A DNA stretch of 64,000 bases, from positions 62,001 through 126,000 of the forward strand of contig CAMPDV010000098.1 of assembly GCA_946699065.1 (NCBI GenBank), in the 5' to 3' direction. This DNA comes from Loxodes magnus. Taxonomy: Eukaryota > Ciliophora > Karyorelictea > Loxodida > Loxodidae. A program made the translations under genes and the position numbers. Positions 10,805 to 22,966 of the stretch are shown in pieces (within the stretch, counting starts at the first letter, position 1; each line of letters begins with the position of its first letter). The notes below the pieces were generated by a model. That model saw only the letters and a program-made list of their open reading frames with translations, did not search any database and was not told where the DNA came from.

Positions 10805-11305
10805 AAACTGCCATAGTTATTTGAAGGTGAACAACAAGGTTATCTTCATAAGAAGTTGGGGAAGTTAAATACCCATAATCGACTTTATGTCTTCCTCTGC
10901 TTTGGTTTGGCCTCGAGACATAAGATTCTTAGACCTTCGGCACTGGCTTAGTTTAGATTTAATTCTGGAACGAAAAAGAAATAATATTGCGAGCTTCATC
11001 AGAGGTGGGGAATTTAAGTACCCATAATTGATACATGTCATCCTCTGGTTTGATGATGCAACGAGACACAATCCTGCCATGTCATTGGACCTCTAACAAG
11101 TAGAAAAGATTACGAGTATTCTTAAATTATATCAGTATTGAAAATTTTTATCAGTACTGAATAATTATACCAGTATCGAGCAAGGTCTGCCAGTATCTGA
11201 TAATTTTATCAGTAAAAAACATTCTTGTCAGTATGAAACATTTTTTTTAAAGAGCTGCGCACCAATGAGAGTGCTACGCGCTATATAATCAAATTTATTT
11301 ATTTA
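10805..11305 (+). repeat. Dispersed repeat A, copy 1 (dimeric, SINE-like)
   Basis: About 500 bp that recurs at 29.7 kb in the same orientation and at 49.5 kb inverted. It has a head beginning ACTGCCATAG, then two diverged copies of a roughly 150-bp unit (marked by GGGGAA...TACCCATAAT and by GAGACA plus GATTCT/CAATCC), then a stretch with several spaced ATCAGTA words. It ends with a GC-rich tail, GCTGCGCACCAATGAGAGTG, and a TTTA-type simple repeat. The tail folds as GAGC/GCTC plus GCG/CGC plus CAC/GTG. No ORF is expected. The dimeric body, shared tail and 3' simple repeat suggest a SINE-like non-autonomous element. Confidence 0.75.
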
Positions 11306-12605
11306 TATTATTTATTAATTATTAATTATTATTTATGTAATATTATTTATTATTTAATAATATTTATCATTATATTATAAAATTTTAATATTAATGTTTA
11401 ACATTTTTCGATTCCGATTGAGAAAAATTTTTCTGATGTTAAGTTTTTTTATTTATTTTTCAGTTTTAGAGCATGAATTTCTTGAAAAATGAAAAATTTG
11501 TTTTTGCTCAGCGTTTTACAATACCAAAGATTTTTGGAACAGAATAAATTTAATTATTTCGGGATAAATAATTCTAAATTGGAATAAATTTTTTTATTTC
11601 GGAATAAATAATTTTAAATTGGAATAAAAATTTTGAAAGTAGTTTTTAAAAAAGTTTTTAAAATTTCTTCAGAAATGTTTTTAAAATAATTTTGAAAATA
11701 GTTATCTAAAATCGTTTTGGAAATAAAATTTGGAAATTGATTTAAAAAGCCTTTTAATTTTTTTTAATGAATTTTTTTGATAAATATTTTGGGACGAGAT
11801 TTACTTTTTTTAATATGTAAAAAAGGAAATATTTTTAAATAGACTTAAAACCAAAAAAACGTTGAATTTTGAGATGCTAATTTAATTTTTTAAGTTATAT
11901 GTTAATAAATTTATTTAAATATGTTTATTCTCGTGTTTAAGTTCAATAATAAATTTTAATTTTAATGTTTAATATGTTTCGTTTCTGATTGGAAAGAAAA
12001 ATTTTCTGATATTAAGTTTTTTATTTATCATTATTTTTCAATTTTAGATCTTAAATTTCATGAAAATAAAAAATTTTTTTTTGCTTAGCGTTTTTAACTA
12101 CCAAAAATTTTCGGCACGGAATAAATTTTTTGATTTCGGGATAAAAAATCCTAAATAGGAATAAAATTTTAAGAAAAAATTCCAAATATAAAAGATTTTT
12201 GAGAAAAATAGGAATTAAAAAAATTTTATATTAAAGTGGAATTTGGAAATCTTTTTTATCGAAATGGTATTTTGTAAAAATAAAAAACATTTTTTTTGTT
12301 AGGAAAATTTTTTGATTTTAAAAATTTTTAGCAAAATTTTTTTGTTTTTGATATAAAAATATATTTTTGATAAGATAAATTATTTTTGAAATCATAAAAT
12401 AATTTATTGTTAATGTTTTGAAGTAAAAACATTTTTTAATTTTGAAATTCTTTTCGAGTAAATGAAAAAATTCGCTTTAAAAATTTTTAATGTTATAAGA
12501 ATTTACTTAAATGAAAAGGATCTCAAGAAAAAAGGAGATATAATAAAATAAACCATGAAATCGTGAAAAAAATTATCCTTTTTTCACTCTGAGTTATTCG
12601 CTACA
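11306..12605 (+). repeat. Diverged tandem repeat region, AT-rich
   Basis: A block at about 11400-11560 (TCTGAT..TTAAGTTTTTTTATTTAT, then a GCGTTTT element, then a word like AAGATTTTTGGAACAGAATA) recurs diverged at about 11965-12140. A third partial copy at 12590-12627 is where the LINE inserted. Inside the first unit, a roughly 42-bp piece with TTCGGGATAAATAATT is repeated twice. There is no coding signal. Confidence 0.55.
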
Positions 12606-12642
12606 AAAGATTTTCGGGATGAATAAAAAAAAAAAAAAAAAA

Positions 12643-15600
12643 ATGGACATGTACTAAAATTCGCAAAATTTCTTTCTTAGCGACTCTTCTTTATCTAAAA
12701 ATAAAGAAGCTGCTTTCTAAAACGATGAGCATAGGCAGATGCTCAACTACTTTTATGAAATAGACATGGAATCGCTGCAACTTAAATCCGTTGATAATAT
12801 CATGAAATTACTAAGAAATTTGCTAAAGAGCTGCAGTTAATGCCAAATTAATAGATATCTTCGAATTCCACTAAGACAGCTTGGCAATTCTTTAAAACGG
12901 GGACATTAATTGAAGACTAATCTCAAATATAGGAAATATACTTATAGGTAAAAAGACTAGCTTGTTACTTCAACCTCTACGATGGTATCTAAAATATCCA
13001 ATATACAGTAAGATACTTTAGATACTTAGGATATTTAAGATATTTCTTTAATTAAAAACTAAAATTAAATTTAAATACAAAATTAATAAGAGACTATAAA
13101 AATTCAACAATTCAATACACAAAATAACATAAAAAGTCAATAGCAGATTTCAATAGACATTTAAACTGATTACTAAGAGAAGTTTGATATTACATATTTA
13201 ACTGATCTTGAGATTTAAAATGCGTAACTTTAAGAAAAAATTGCAAAATTAAAATATAAAATTTAAAGCAAGATAGAAGAGGCAAATACTTTTGAAAATT
13301 AAAGGATAAATGAAAGCAAAAATCTTAAATTTCGAATTTAAAAACTCATAACTAAAAATAATTCTCTGTAAGAAAAGCTAATACATATATATGAGTAACA
13401 CAATAAAGAAACTTTAAACATTAAATCACAATATAAAATACACTTAGAATAATACCAAAATTATTTATTTAAAGCTCAAAAGTAAATTAAGAAAATCTAG
13501 AATAAAAATTAAATCTTAAGGTTTGATAATTAGTAGAAATAGTTAATGCTTTAGTCCAAATAATTTGTAAATAATGCTACAAATAAATAATAATCAATAT
13601 AAACGAATACTGATCTTTCTTTAACTTAAATATAAGAATTGGAAACTTAGAGTTAACTTCTCACTTAGACTTAATAGCAAAGTATAGTAAAACAAGCTAT
13701 GCTTAGTGAGGAGCTAATGAACATGACACTATCATTTAAACTACAAGATGAGGCAATACTTGCTTCCAAGTAAGAAGCCCAAAATATTATAAACAACTTG
13801 GTTACTCAAATTTAATTCATTCAAGCTGAATTGAGTAAATGTAATTTGAGACATAATGAAGTATAATAACATCTTAGGGAGGTAGAAACTCTTAACTAAA
13901 ATCTCAAAGGTGAAAATTTTCATTTATTAAGCAAAATAGATCAGATCGACTAAAAGGTACATTCACTCACAGTCAATTGCTAGTAACAACAGGCTTAGTG
14001 TTAATTATTACAAAATGAGAATTATTAAATATCATAGGAACTGAGCTTTCAAAAAAATAAATATGCCAAATCAGTCAAAAGCATTTTTACATAAACAATC
14101 ACTCCTCAGGCATAGAATGAATAAACATAAATTGAAATTCAATTCAGCAACTAAATTTCTCAAGCAACTATATCGACTTTAGATTTAACTACTGGTACAG
14201 ACTTATTATTCTTAGATCAATCTACCTAGTGCGACTTCGTTGAATTGAAGTATACAAAGTTGTAGAATTTATATGATAAATTAAACGAATAATTTATCAA
14301 TTAAGATATATAGAGTGTCTACTAAAGGCTTGTCTCGTGTTAATAAAAATAGTTTTGAGAAAAGGAAACACAAACCTGTTTAAAAATTAATAGCAAAGAT
14401 GCTTGAACATGAACAAAAAAAGGGAAATTAATAAGCAATTATAGTTAGACAAGAATCATGGAGTTAAAGAATTAGGTTATTTAGACTTAAAATTCTATCA
14501 ATGCTAAGGATGAAGGAACAATAACAGTAGTTACCAATCATTAGCTAGTTGCTTCTTAACAAGAACTATAAATCACAAAATAGAATAATGGAAAACTGTA
14601 AGAGTAATATAATGAATTAAACGGATTATATGTTTAACTCATGCAGGATTATGAGCATCAAGTAGAATTGAAGCTAAATGTCTATGCATAAATTTCAGAA
14701 ATATAGAGAAAATAATAAGATGTTAAAACTCAATCTTACTTGAAAGAAATAAAATGAAATGCTTCAACATAAACATTTTTAAGTGATTAAATTTAAGAAG
14801 ATTAGCAGATTGAAATTTTAGAAAATTCAAATATCTAGACATCATATGTGATGAATTGGGATAGCCAAACAAAATTTGGAAAGAGAAGTTGAAGAGATGC
14901 CAAATTTAACCAAGACACTTTAAACTTAAAATAGTCAAAATTTGGGTTTAATGAAATAAATATTGAAGAGATTTTAAATAAATACGAATTTAAAGACGCC
15001 TAACTAATTCAATTTATAAGGTCCAATAAATGATGAAATTAGAATCTTTTCACTTTCGTAGGCAATAGATTTATAACTTTATCTTGCAAACTAAACCATG
15101 CTACGTGTGATGGAAATGAAATAGATATAAAAATCGATAATAAATTGAGTGAAAAGTACGATTCATTGACATTATTCATTATAATAAGTTACAGGTAATA
15201 TATCAAAAATTGCCCCAAATTGCTTAACATATAAATTCATCAAAATGAGAAGATTCTCTGTATTTATGAGCCAGGAATAAAAGGAGGAGTTTTGACTTCA
15301 TCATAAGAAATTCATCGATTTATAAAAAACGGAAATTATATAGTTAAAACGCTGCTATAAACTGATTTTAGAATTAACTATATTGTCCTTTAAAAATAAC
15401 TAAGACTCAAAGGAGGTGTAGAGAACAATGTAGAATAACCGTATTAATGCAAACAAGAATTTGAGAATTAAGAAATAAAGATGCCTATCGATAAGCAAAG
15501 AGAGATAGGCATAATAAAGCTTGGACATATTAACATAAATGGAATTGGAAGCAAGCAATTAAACGTGGAAGAATTTATACGAAATAATGACTTAGACATT

Positions 15601-18600
15601 TTCTCAATTAATGAAACGTGATAAAAATAAGACTATCCTCCAATACTTATTAATGGATATAGGACCTATTTCAAGAACTCAGGAAAAGGAGGAGGAGTTT
15701 GCTTAATTGTTAGAGATTAACTTAATAGCACGGAATAGAATAGCATATAACAATTAGCTCAAGAGAGGTTCGTTACAATCAAACTAGATAATATATTCAT
15801 AACATCTTGTTACATGCCAGATAACAGCAAGAGTGAAAATATAAAAGACGAAGCATATGAATATATAAATGTATTCCTTAATTCTTTTCCTGACAACTCA
15901 CATATATTATTAGGAGATTTTAACGCACTACTATAAGGCTTTGGGGATAACCCTATTAACAACTATGACAATACAAATAGATTCTAAGAATTCATTCTCT
16001 AAAACGATTTAGAAATAATAAATGATGCAAATATGAACACATGTTTACATAAAGGGAATAAAAATATGTATTGCAACGATTATATTGTCATCAGTAATCA
16101 CTTGAATATGAATTAATTTAGAAATTTTCAGGTTCATAATTATAGCTTATTTTCAGATCATATTCCATTCACAGTTGAATTTGTATACCATACTCATCTT
16201 CAAACTGAAAAAATAAAAGTGAGAAAGTACAAAATAAGTAGACTGTAGGATCCTATTGATAGATTTATCTATTAGAATTCATTCAAAGATTAAGTAGAAG
16301 TATTCTTCCTAATTGATAGAGATAACTTAGAAGATTAATACACTTATATTAGAGACTGCATTTAGAACAATGCAGATTAAGTTTTAGGCTCATTTATCCC
16401 AGACCCGAAGTATAATAGACTTCCTAAGGACCTCACATAAAAATATATCGAAGCAAAGAGAGCAAATTAATTGTACAAAGAAACTTTAGCATATATAGGG
16501 AGGAATAACTAAGAAATCATTGATCTTCACTAAAGAGCGAACACATTATGAAAAAGCTTTTAGCATCATTTATGAAAATTTAAAAAACAAAAGGCCAAAA
16601 ACAGATTCCTACTCCTCAATGAAACCACAAAAGATATGTTTTCTTAAGCAAAGAAAATGCTTAACCCTAGACAAAGAAATTTGATGAACTTTAATAAGGA
16701 ATTGAAGGACTAATTTGTAGAAGCATGGGAAAATTAGGTATTTAGCAAGCATTCGAATTTAACTAACCAATAGATTGAACTAAGTAACTAGAAAATAGAT
16801 GCAATTTATGAAAATAACATAGAAATTCAAAATTAACCCTTTTCTTACTTATAAAATTTCGATCCTTTTACAATAGAAGAGATTATCTAACTTATAAGTC
16901 TAATTCCTAATGGTAAAGCAGCAGGGCCAGATGGAATAAAAGGAGAACTGCTAAAATATGCAGGATATTATCTAGCGTTGATGCTTCATTCTTTTATAAA
17001 TAACATGCTTAGAATTGGAAGGATTCCTGAAGAGCTTAATACTTCTATCATAATCCCCATTTTCAAAAAAGGAAGTAAAGACGATTGAAAAAACTGACGC
17101 CCTATTTCCCTTATCAATACTATTTTGAAATTATATGATAAGGCCCTTACGAAGAGACTCTACTCAATAATTTATGAAAGACAGTTAATCCACTCAAGCT
17201 AAATGGGGTTTATGAAGAACAAATAAACCACCTAATAAATATGAGTGATCCAATAAATCATAGATCTTTATCGAAAACAAGCGAAAGGAAAAACTAAACT
17301 GATTGCAACTTTAATTGACGTAGAGAAAATGTTTGATTCTATTGAAAGAAGAATTCTTTTTAAATAACTAAGAAGAGTCAAATTACCACTAGGTCTCATC
17401 TTGGCTTTAGAATCATTTTATAATAACTTAACTACTTCCTTTATTATAGACGGAACAAATTCTAAGAAATTGAAATTTAGCAATGGAGTGATGTAAGGAA
17501 GTTCGCATGGACCTGTGCTTGCATTATTATACTATGACATTGTCATTAGACATATAGAAAACAAAGGAGAAATATTAGGATTCAGATGTGCTAATTTTAA
17601 GAATAGGTTCACTTGTAGAGGTTGAGCTGACGATTTAATACTATTATCGAACTCATAAAAAAATATGTAGTCACTTATTAATGAAGCAAACTCCATTTTC
17701 AATTAGACATTTCTTAAAATAAATGTCTCCAAATGCGAAACGTTATAGTTTTTAAAAAAGAAAAGCAAAGAAACAAAACTAGACTTAAAAATAGGAGACC
17801 AAGCAATAATTTAGAAACAGCAAGTCACATATTTAGGGGTGATCCTTCACCAAAAGAAGAATCTAATTAACCATTGCAAATACGTTGCTGCAAACTATCT
17901 TTCAGCAATTAAAAAGGCAGTATTTGCATTATCAAGATATAGAAACGTAACACCTTGAAATTTCAAAATGCTTTGTAGACTGTTCGCGCTTCCTAAAGCA
18001 GAATACGGTGGGGACTTAATACCTTGGACTGTGCAGTATGGAATAAATGGAATCTTGAACAGAATTGAAAAGAGCATGAGATTAATAGCCAGAAAAGCCT
18101 TCTAATCAGCAGGAAATACGTTTAATGAATCATGCTTTGTAGACCTCAATTGGATGCCATTCAAACACATGATGGCTCTTAAGTATTTCAGGTTTTTCTT
18201 TAAGATTAGAAATGAAAGCTAAAATCAACCTTAATCATCTATTGGAATATTGTTTGAGAATAATTATAAAGAGGGATATCAATATTATGATGAAGTTTAG
18301 AAACTGGCCTCATTTTATAAAATAGAAATTGATAATAAAGAGCACAATAACAACTTAATTTAATTCAGTAAATATGTGTAGACATAAATATAAAAGACAT
18401 ATTTTGAATTAGCTCTTTCAAGATTCAGCAGAATGCTTACTGCATAAATATATACAGAACAATTTTAAAACCTAAGATAATTCCCCAAAATAACATACAC
18501 GAAATTAAACAAAAAATATTTGAAAGAAATAATTTGTATCTATAAGATTAGAAGCCAGTCTTACGCATTTCGAAAGACTCTGAAAGATCGAAATTATATT

Positions 18601-19161
18601 ATTGAAAACCCTTTTTGTATATGCGGAGAATATGACACTCTCCAACATGTAATGGAATGTATATATTACATTGATATAAGAGAATGATTGGTCTCCAAAA
18701 TTGGTTAATGTGATATTTTGAAACTAATAAGTTACGATTAACTATATATAAACTCTTTTCCTAAGAAAAAAATAGAAATGGTGGATGAATAAATAAAAAT
18801 ATTCATTCAAATGTTTATTAAAAGGAGGCGAGAAATTCTATAACAAGAGAAAGAAGAAGAGCAATACGAGAAATAATAAAAAGAAGCAAATCTAAGAATA
18901 GAAAATTTTAATGAAGAGAATGAAGAATAATAAAAACAAGAAAACAAAGAATAAGATGTCCAACAAAATTAGATGTAAAATGATGAGGAAGAAGAAGATT
19001 GGAACGAAGAGGAAAACGATAGCGAAGATGAAGAAGAAGAAGATTGACAACAGAAAATAGAAAAAAATGAAAGTTAGCTTGAAAATGAACAAGAAAGGAA
19101 ATACTTAGAAGAAAAAAAAAACCTAAACTAGAAAATTAGTTCTGAAGAGCAATAAACTTGA
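12643..19161 (+). CDS. LINE polyprotein: coiled coil, AP endonuclease, reverse transcriptase, CCHC-like end
   Basis: One frame of 2172 codons ends at TGA 19159-19161. Residues about 1-600 are Gln/Asn-rich coiled coil, and 780-940 form an unassigned globular segment. About 960-1180 is an apurinic-type endonuclease, with GHININGIG, NETW (Trp = TGA), LLGDFNA and a terminal SDHIPF. Then comes reverse transcriptase from about 1400: AAGPDGIKGELLKYA, WKNWRPISL (both Trp = TGA), DVEKMFDSI, NGVMQGSSHGPVLALLYY, and the catalytic W-A-D-D with the Asp pair at residues 1663-1664. A Cys/His cluster CICG...H...C (18.6 kb) and an acidic tail end it. The endonuclease should nick the target and the transcriptase copy the RNA there. 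Most LINEs of this architecture use two ORFs; here all domains are fused. The TGA just before A-D-D would remove the active site if it were a stop. L2 and L3 are degraded relatives. Confidence 0.92.
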
Positions 19162-19258
19162 TATACAATAACATTTAAAAACAATATAATACCTTCAATT
19201 GGAAGAACATATTCTGAAAATTGAAGGTACCACAAATTTTTTTGTTAAATTTAAATTT
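19162..19258 (+). other. 3' UTR of LINE L1 with inverted repeat
   Basis: Ninety-seven bases between the stop and the downstream target-site duplication. CCTTCAATT (near 19190) pairs with AATTGAAGG (near 19220). Such a stem could be the recognition element for reverse transcription. That function is inference. Confidence 0.5.
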
Positions 19259-19280
19259 AAAGATTTTCGGGATGAATAAA

Positions 19281-19945
19281 TCCTTTTCTTAAAGAGATAG
19301 AATTTTAAAAGATTTGAAAAGTTTTTTAAATGAATTTTAAGAAGTAAAGATAAAAAAATAAATGACAATTTTAGGAAGAAATAAATTAGTAAAAAAAACC
19401 TCTGAGTGCTTACCGTTTTTAATAAGTATTATGAATTGTTAAAAAATTAATCTAAAAGGAATTTAAAAATCCATTTATAAAAATATGAACAGTTAAATAG
19501 AAAAAATGATGTATAATGCATCTGTAATAATAAATTTTAGACCAATCTACAAAGAATTCAAAAAATTAATTCAGCAAGGATCTAAATAATATATCTAACC
19601 TAACTATATCAAATATAAAAGAAAAAACTTATTAATCAAGTTTAAAAAAACTGTTTTATTATAATAATAAGAAAAGCATTAAAAATTTTAAAAGATTAGC
19701 AAAAGTGCCTTGAAAAGAGCTTACTACGAGTAATTTATCTATTTTTTAGTTTGTGAAAAAATGTTAATTTAGAAGAGAAAAACGAGTTTTTAAGAAAAAT
19801 TGCTATATTAAGTATTTTTTATCTTCAAAATTTTTCTCATTCTGTAATATTAAAAGGAATAGCTTTAAAGATAAGCTTTCTGTTTTTTAGCAACTTAAGT
19901 ATATCTACTGTGCATGTAGAAAATCGATTTTATTTATTAATCTAA
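19281..19945. other. AT-rich spacer
   Basis: AT-rich DNA between L1 and the next Gag-like element. I recognise nothing in it. Confidence 0.55.
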
Positions 19946-19962
19946 AATTTTGAATTCCTAAT

Positions 19963-20797
19963 TAATTATAAACTAAACGTAAAAAAGAGTTTAGCATTCT
20001 CTGGGATTTCAACCAGGTACTTGCTGCCATTTTCTTAACGAGGATGGATACCACGACCTTCTTGATTAAGTGGTAGATAACAACTTTTGATTCTCAGTCT
20101 ATCCAGCAAATATTTTTCTCTTATAAATTCCATTTGATGTAATTCAATTTTATTAATTTAAGTTCATGTTCTGTTTTTTCTTTTTCGTTCAGTTTTTTTC
20201 AGGTTATGCATTTCCTTAATAAAATGAAATATTGATTTGCAGTATCAACATTGTTTAAGTTCTTATCTTGATTAATTTTTTATAAATATCTTGTTTTTTA
20301 CTTGTCTAATCTTTTTATTATATTCTGATTTTAAATTTCGATTTATGAGATTTCTTCTTTTTTTATTTAAGTTGGAGTTTTTTCTAATTCCATTATTTGA
20401 TTATTGGGTAAGTTTGATTAAGATTATCTTCATAATTATTCTTCTGTTATTAATTTATTTTATATTAGTTATTTTCTTAAGATTGCTAATTCATTATCCT
20501 GAAAATCAATATTACTCATAAGTTCTCTTATTTATATGCTTTGGTTATATATGGTTTCTACGTATCGGGAAATTTATTTTTTCATTTGTTCGACTTAATT
20601 TTAGATTTTTAATATGGGTCATTTTTTTATTCTTCTACTTATTACATTCCAACCATCACTTTACCTTTGGAAGAAGAACTAGATTCTGATGTAGTCATCT
20701 ACTTTTATTTTTCTTTGCCCGCCTTTCTTTTGGCTTTTCTATTTTAGGTTCTAGAAAGGCGAATCGACTATTCCGTTTTTACCGCGCAATTTTCCAT
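19963..20797 (-). pseudogene. Gag-like protein gene of copy d, frameshifted
   Basis: The N-terminal frame (MENCAVKTEQ..., Ser-run, KVMVG) shifts before the coiled-coil part, and another one-base shift falls inside the zinc knuckle just before its last Cys. The clean target duplications show that the insertion is recognisable and not very old, so the gene broke after or during insertion. Subfamily b/d differs from c/f in its N-terminus. Confidence 0.65.
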
Positions 20798-20805
20798 TTT
20801 TTTTT
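19963..20805 (-). mobile_element. Gag-like single-ORF retroelement, copy d, with 17-bp target-site duplication
   Basis: Perfect 17-bp direct repeats AATTTTGAATTCCTAAT at 19946-19962 and 20806-20822 flank the element. On the minus strand it begins with eight A then ATG. The protein matches copy b: RELMSNI, ITEEQLW with TGA = Trp, and the first three ligands of the zinc knuckle (CWYCKSIFH). The CTGG/CCAG hairpin lies at 20001-20016. Confidence 0.85.
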
Positions 20806-20822
20806 AATTTTGAATTCCTAAT

Positions 20823-21600
20823 GAAGCTATTTTATTAAAGTTGAAAGCTTTTTTAAAAAATTGATTGATTATTTATCAAATAAAAACATTTTTTATTAAA
20901 CTATATAAATAATTTGAATATATGCAAAATTATAAAAATCTTCACTTTCTTGTAAATAATCTTATACTTCCATCTAAAATAAGAATAAAATTATATTCTA
21001 ATATTAAATAATACGAATTACCAAAATGAAAGTGTAATTAATTAAGAAATCAATATAGTTTTCATTATATCAAAAAAGGTTAAAAGAAAAGCATTAATCT
21101 TTTGTATTAATTAAAATAATATACAAAGTGTAATTTAATAACTATTATAAGTATGCCTATAAAAAATGGGAAATATTTCGTACAATATAAAAAGAAACAT
21201 ATATAGCATAATAAAAGCAAAGTTTCTACTAAGCTGATAATGCTAATAGTACACAATTTCCCAAATAATTTTAATAATGAGCTATTTTTGTTATATTCTA
21301 AATTATTAGACAACTAAATTATAATTTATAATTTAAGCATTCCTTTAATAAATGTTTGCTTTAATATATAATATAGTATTTTATAATTTAAGATACTAAA
21401 TATTCATAAACATAATAATATTTAAAATGCTTTATTTAATATAATTTTTAAAAGATTAAACACTTATTTAAATTTAAAATATCTTATCAAGAAATTAAAT
21501 TAAAATGTTTTCATATTCATTTCCTAATAAATAGTCATTATTTATTGTTTATTTATCTATTTGATTGATGTTTTAAAGATTGTAATTATATTTATTCATA
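20823..21600. other. AT-rich spacer
   Basis: AT-rich DNA with short chance frames only. Confidence 0.5.
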
Positions 21601-22086
21601 ATGTCTGAAAAATTGCTAGATTATTTAAAGATAAAAAATTAACTCTTAAAAACAATACTTTTATAAGATAAACAGAAATAAGAGGAATTATAATTAAAAA
21701 AAATTCTAATAAACAAATTTATAAGACAAAAAATTAATTTTATAAGAGATCAATTAAAGTTGTGCAAGAATTTGAGAGCAAAATTATTACAGTTAATATC
21801 AAAATATTGTAATTCGAAAGCCATAGATGCAAAAGTTGTTGCTCAAATTAAACTAAAAATAGATTTATTATTTGGTAAATTCATCTAGAAATAAGAAATA
21901 TATCATTGCTTTAACAGATTTATTGAGAAATTTAATTTATCTTCAAACTTAATATCTTTTTTATTTATTGTTAAATAATGGTAAAATTAAATGTTTATTA
22001 TGTAATTTAAATTTTTTTATATTATATGTATAGTTATATTAAAAGTATGTACGAATTATTTAAAAATCAGATAATTAAAAAGATGA
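21601..22086 (+). CDS. Possible small helical protein, 3' end invaded by repeat C
   Basis: From ATG 21601 an open frame encodes a Lys/Leu/Gln-rich protein whose first 120 residues read well as coiled coil or helix bundle. The only in-frame TGA (22084-22086) lies just inside the repeat-C element, so the natural end may have been lost to that insertion, or the last 40 codons may be untranslated. No domain is recognised. Confidence 0.3.
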
Positions 22087-22381
22087 TGGGAGCTGAAGTT
22101 GATTCTCTGATAAAACCTTTTAGCTTTTTGGATAAGTTCAAGTTCCTATCCACAGAGAAGGTCCATGGCTAGAGTCATTCTCAGCAGGAAAACAAAATCT
22201 TTCCGATTATTCACTCTTGCTAGCAACTTGAAGGCTTTCAGCTCCTTGTTACAGAACCCCCTGGCTGAAGCTATTGAATTAAGCAACAGAATATCCTCTC
22301 TATATGCATTGAGAGAGCACCCTGGGTCACAAAGCTGAAAAGGAGTTTCCAGTCCTTCGAAAGAGAAATTTTAAAGTTTAT
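22079..22381 (-). repeat. Repeat C, copy 1: about 300-bp GC-rich structured element
   Basis: It aligns in reverse orientation with the copy at 45.9 kb over most of its length. Shared words on the minus strand include GGATAT.CTGTTGCTT, a CAGCCAGG block, TTCAAG..CCTA/GCTA, GGAACTTG and a 3' end CAGCTCCCRYCATCTTTTTAA. It is much more GC-rich than its surroundings. It ends in a T-run like a Pol III terminator. AGATAATTAA occurs at 22069-22078 and 22382-22391 and may be a 10-bp target duplication. I infer a SINE-like element derived from a structured RNA; the parent RNA is not identified. Confidence 0.65.
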
Positions 22382-22391
22382 AGATAATTAA

Positions 22392-22966
22392 TTGTAAAAG
22401 GCTTATTACTCCTAAGGATAATATTTAAAGATTTAAAATACTTAATTGAAAAGATTTGCTTGCTATGTTTGTAGAAATCTTTATAAGTCAGTATTAATAA
22501 ATATTCGAAAATAGTCCCCATTTCAGTTAAATATCTAAATCAAAATAGGTGAAAAGAAAATAAGTAGAATTGTCATGATATAGTACAAAATTGAGGAAGA
22601 CTGGCGAAGTATTTAATAAAGGAAATGACTTTCAATTACTTTAAGTATTTACCAAGGTGGTATCACTATATCTCGATATTGCTCTTATTATATAGAAATA
22701 TTACCAAAATATAGAAATTAAAAAATATAAAATTTTAATTAGTTTTTAAGATAAGACTAAAATTAAAATATTTAAATGTAAAAAATAAATAAATTAAATA
22801 TAAATAAGAGCTTAATAAACTACTTAGCTATAAGCATTAAATAATACCTATTTTAACAAATTTATTATTTTATTAATTTCACTTTGTTTTCATTTAAACA
22901 AATTCTCTTTAATTTTAATTTATAATATAATTAATAAAAATCTATAAGCTTGTTTTAGTTTAATAA
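22392..22966. other. Decayed coding DNA or spacer
   Basis: Several overlapping TGA-poor frames over 22545-22750 look protein-like but shift and carry no domain. This may be the lost N-terminal part of the WD40 pseudogene that follows. Confidence 0.35.

Larger units (their letters stand above)
12628..19258 (+). mobile_element. Full-length non-LTR retrotransposon (LINE), copy L1, with perfect 22-bp target-site duplication
   Basis: The target-site duplication occupies 12606-12627 and 19259-19280; it starts AAAGATTTTCGGGATGAATA and is identical on both sides. The 6.6-kb element starts with an A-tract that runs directly into ATG 12643, so there is essentially no 5' UTR. It carries one giant ORF and a 3' UTR of about 97 nt containing an inverted repeat (CTTCAATT...AATTGAAGG). 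Identity of the duplications and an uninterrupted ORF indicate a recent insertion. It landed in a unit of the AT-rich tandem repeat upstream. Confidence 0.93.

Noticed and set aside
10865..11080. Conserved 71-residue ORF in repeat A, also at 49671-49886
   Set aside because: It is antisense to the element's tail orientation and spans both halves of the dimer. Conservation follows from the copies being recent repeats, and the frame does not really end there in this code.
18892..19092. Minus-strand hydrophobic ORF
   Set aside because: It is the complement of the acidic Glu-rich tail of the LINE polyprotein.
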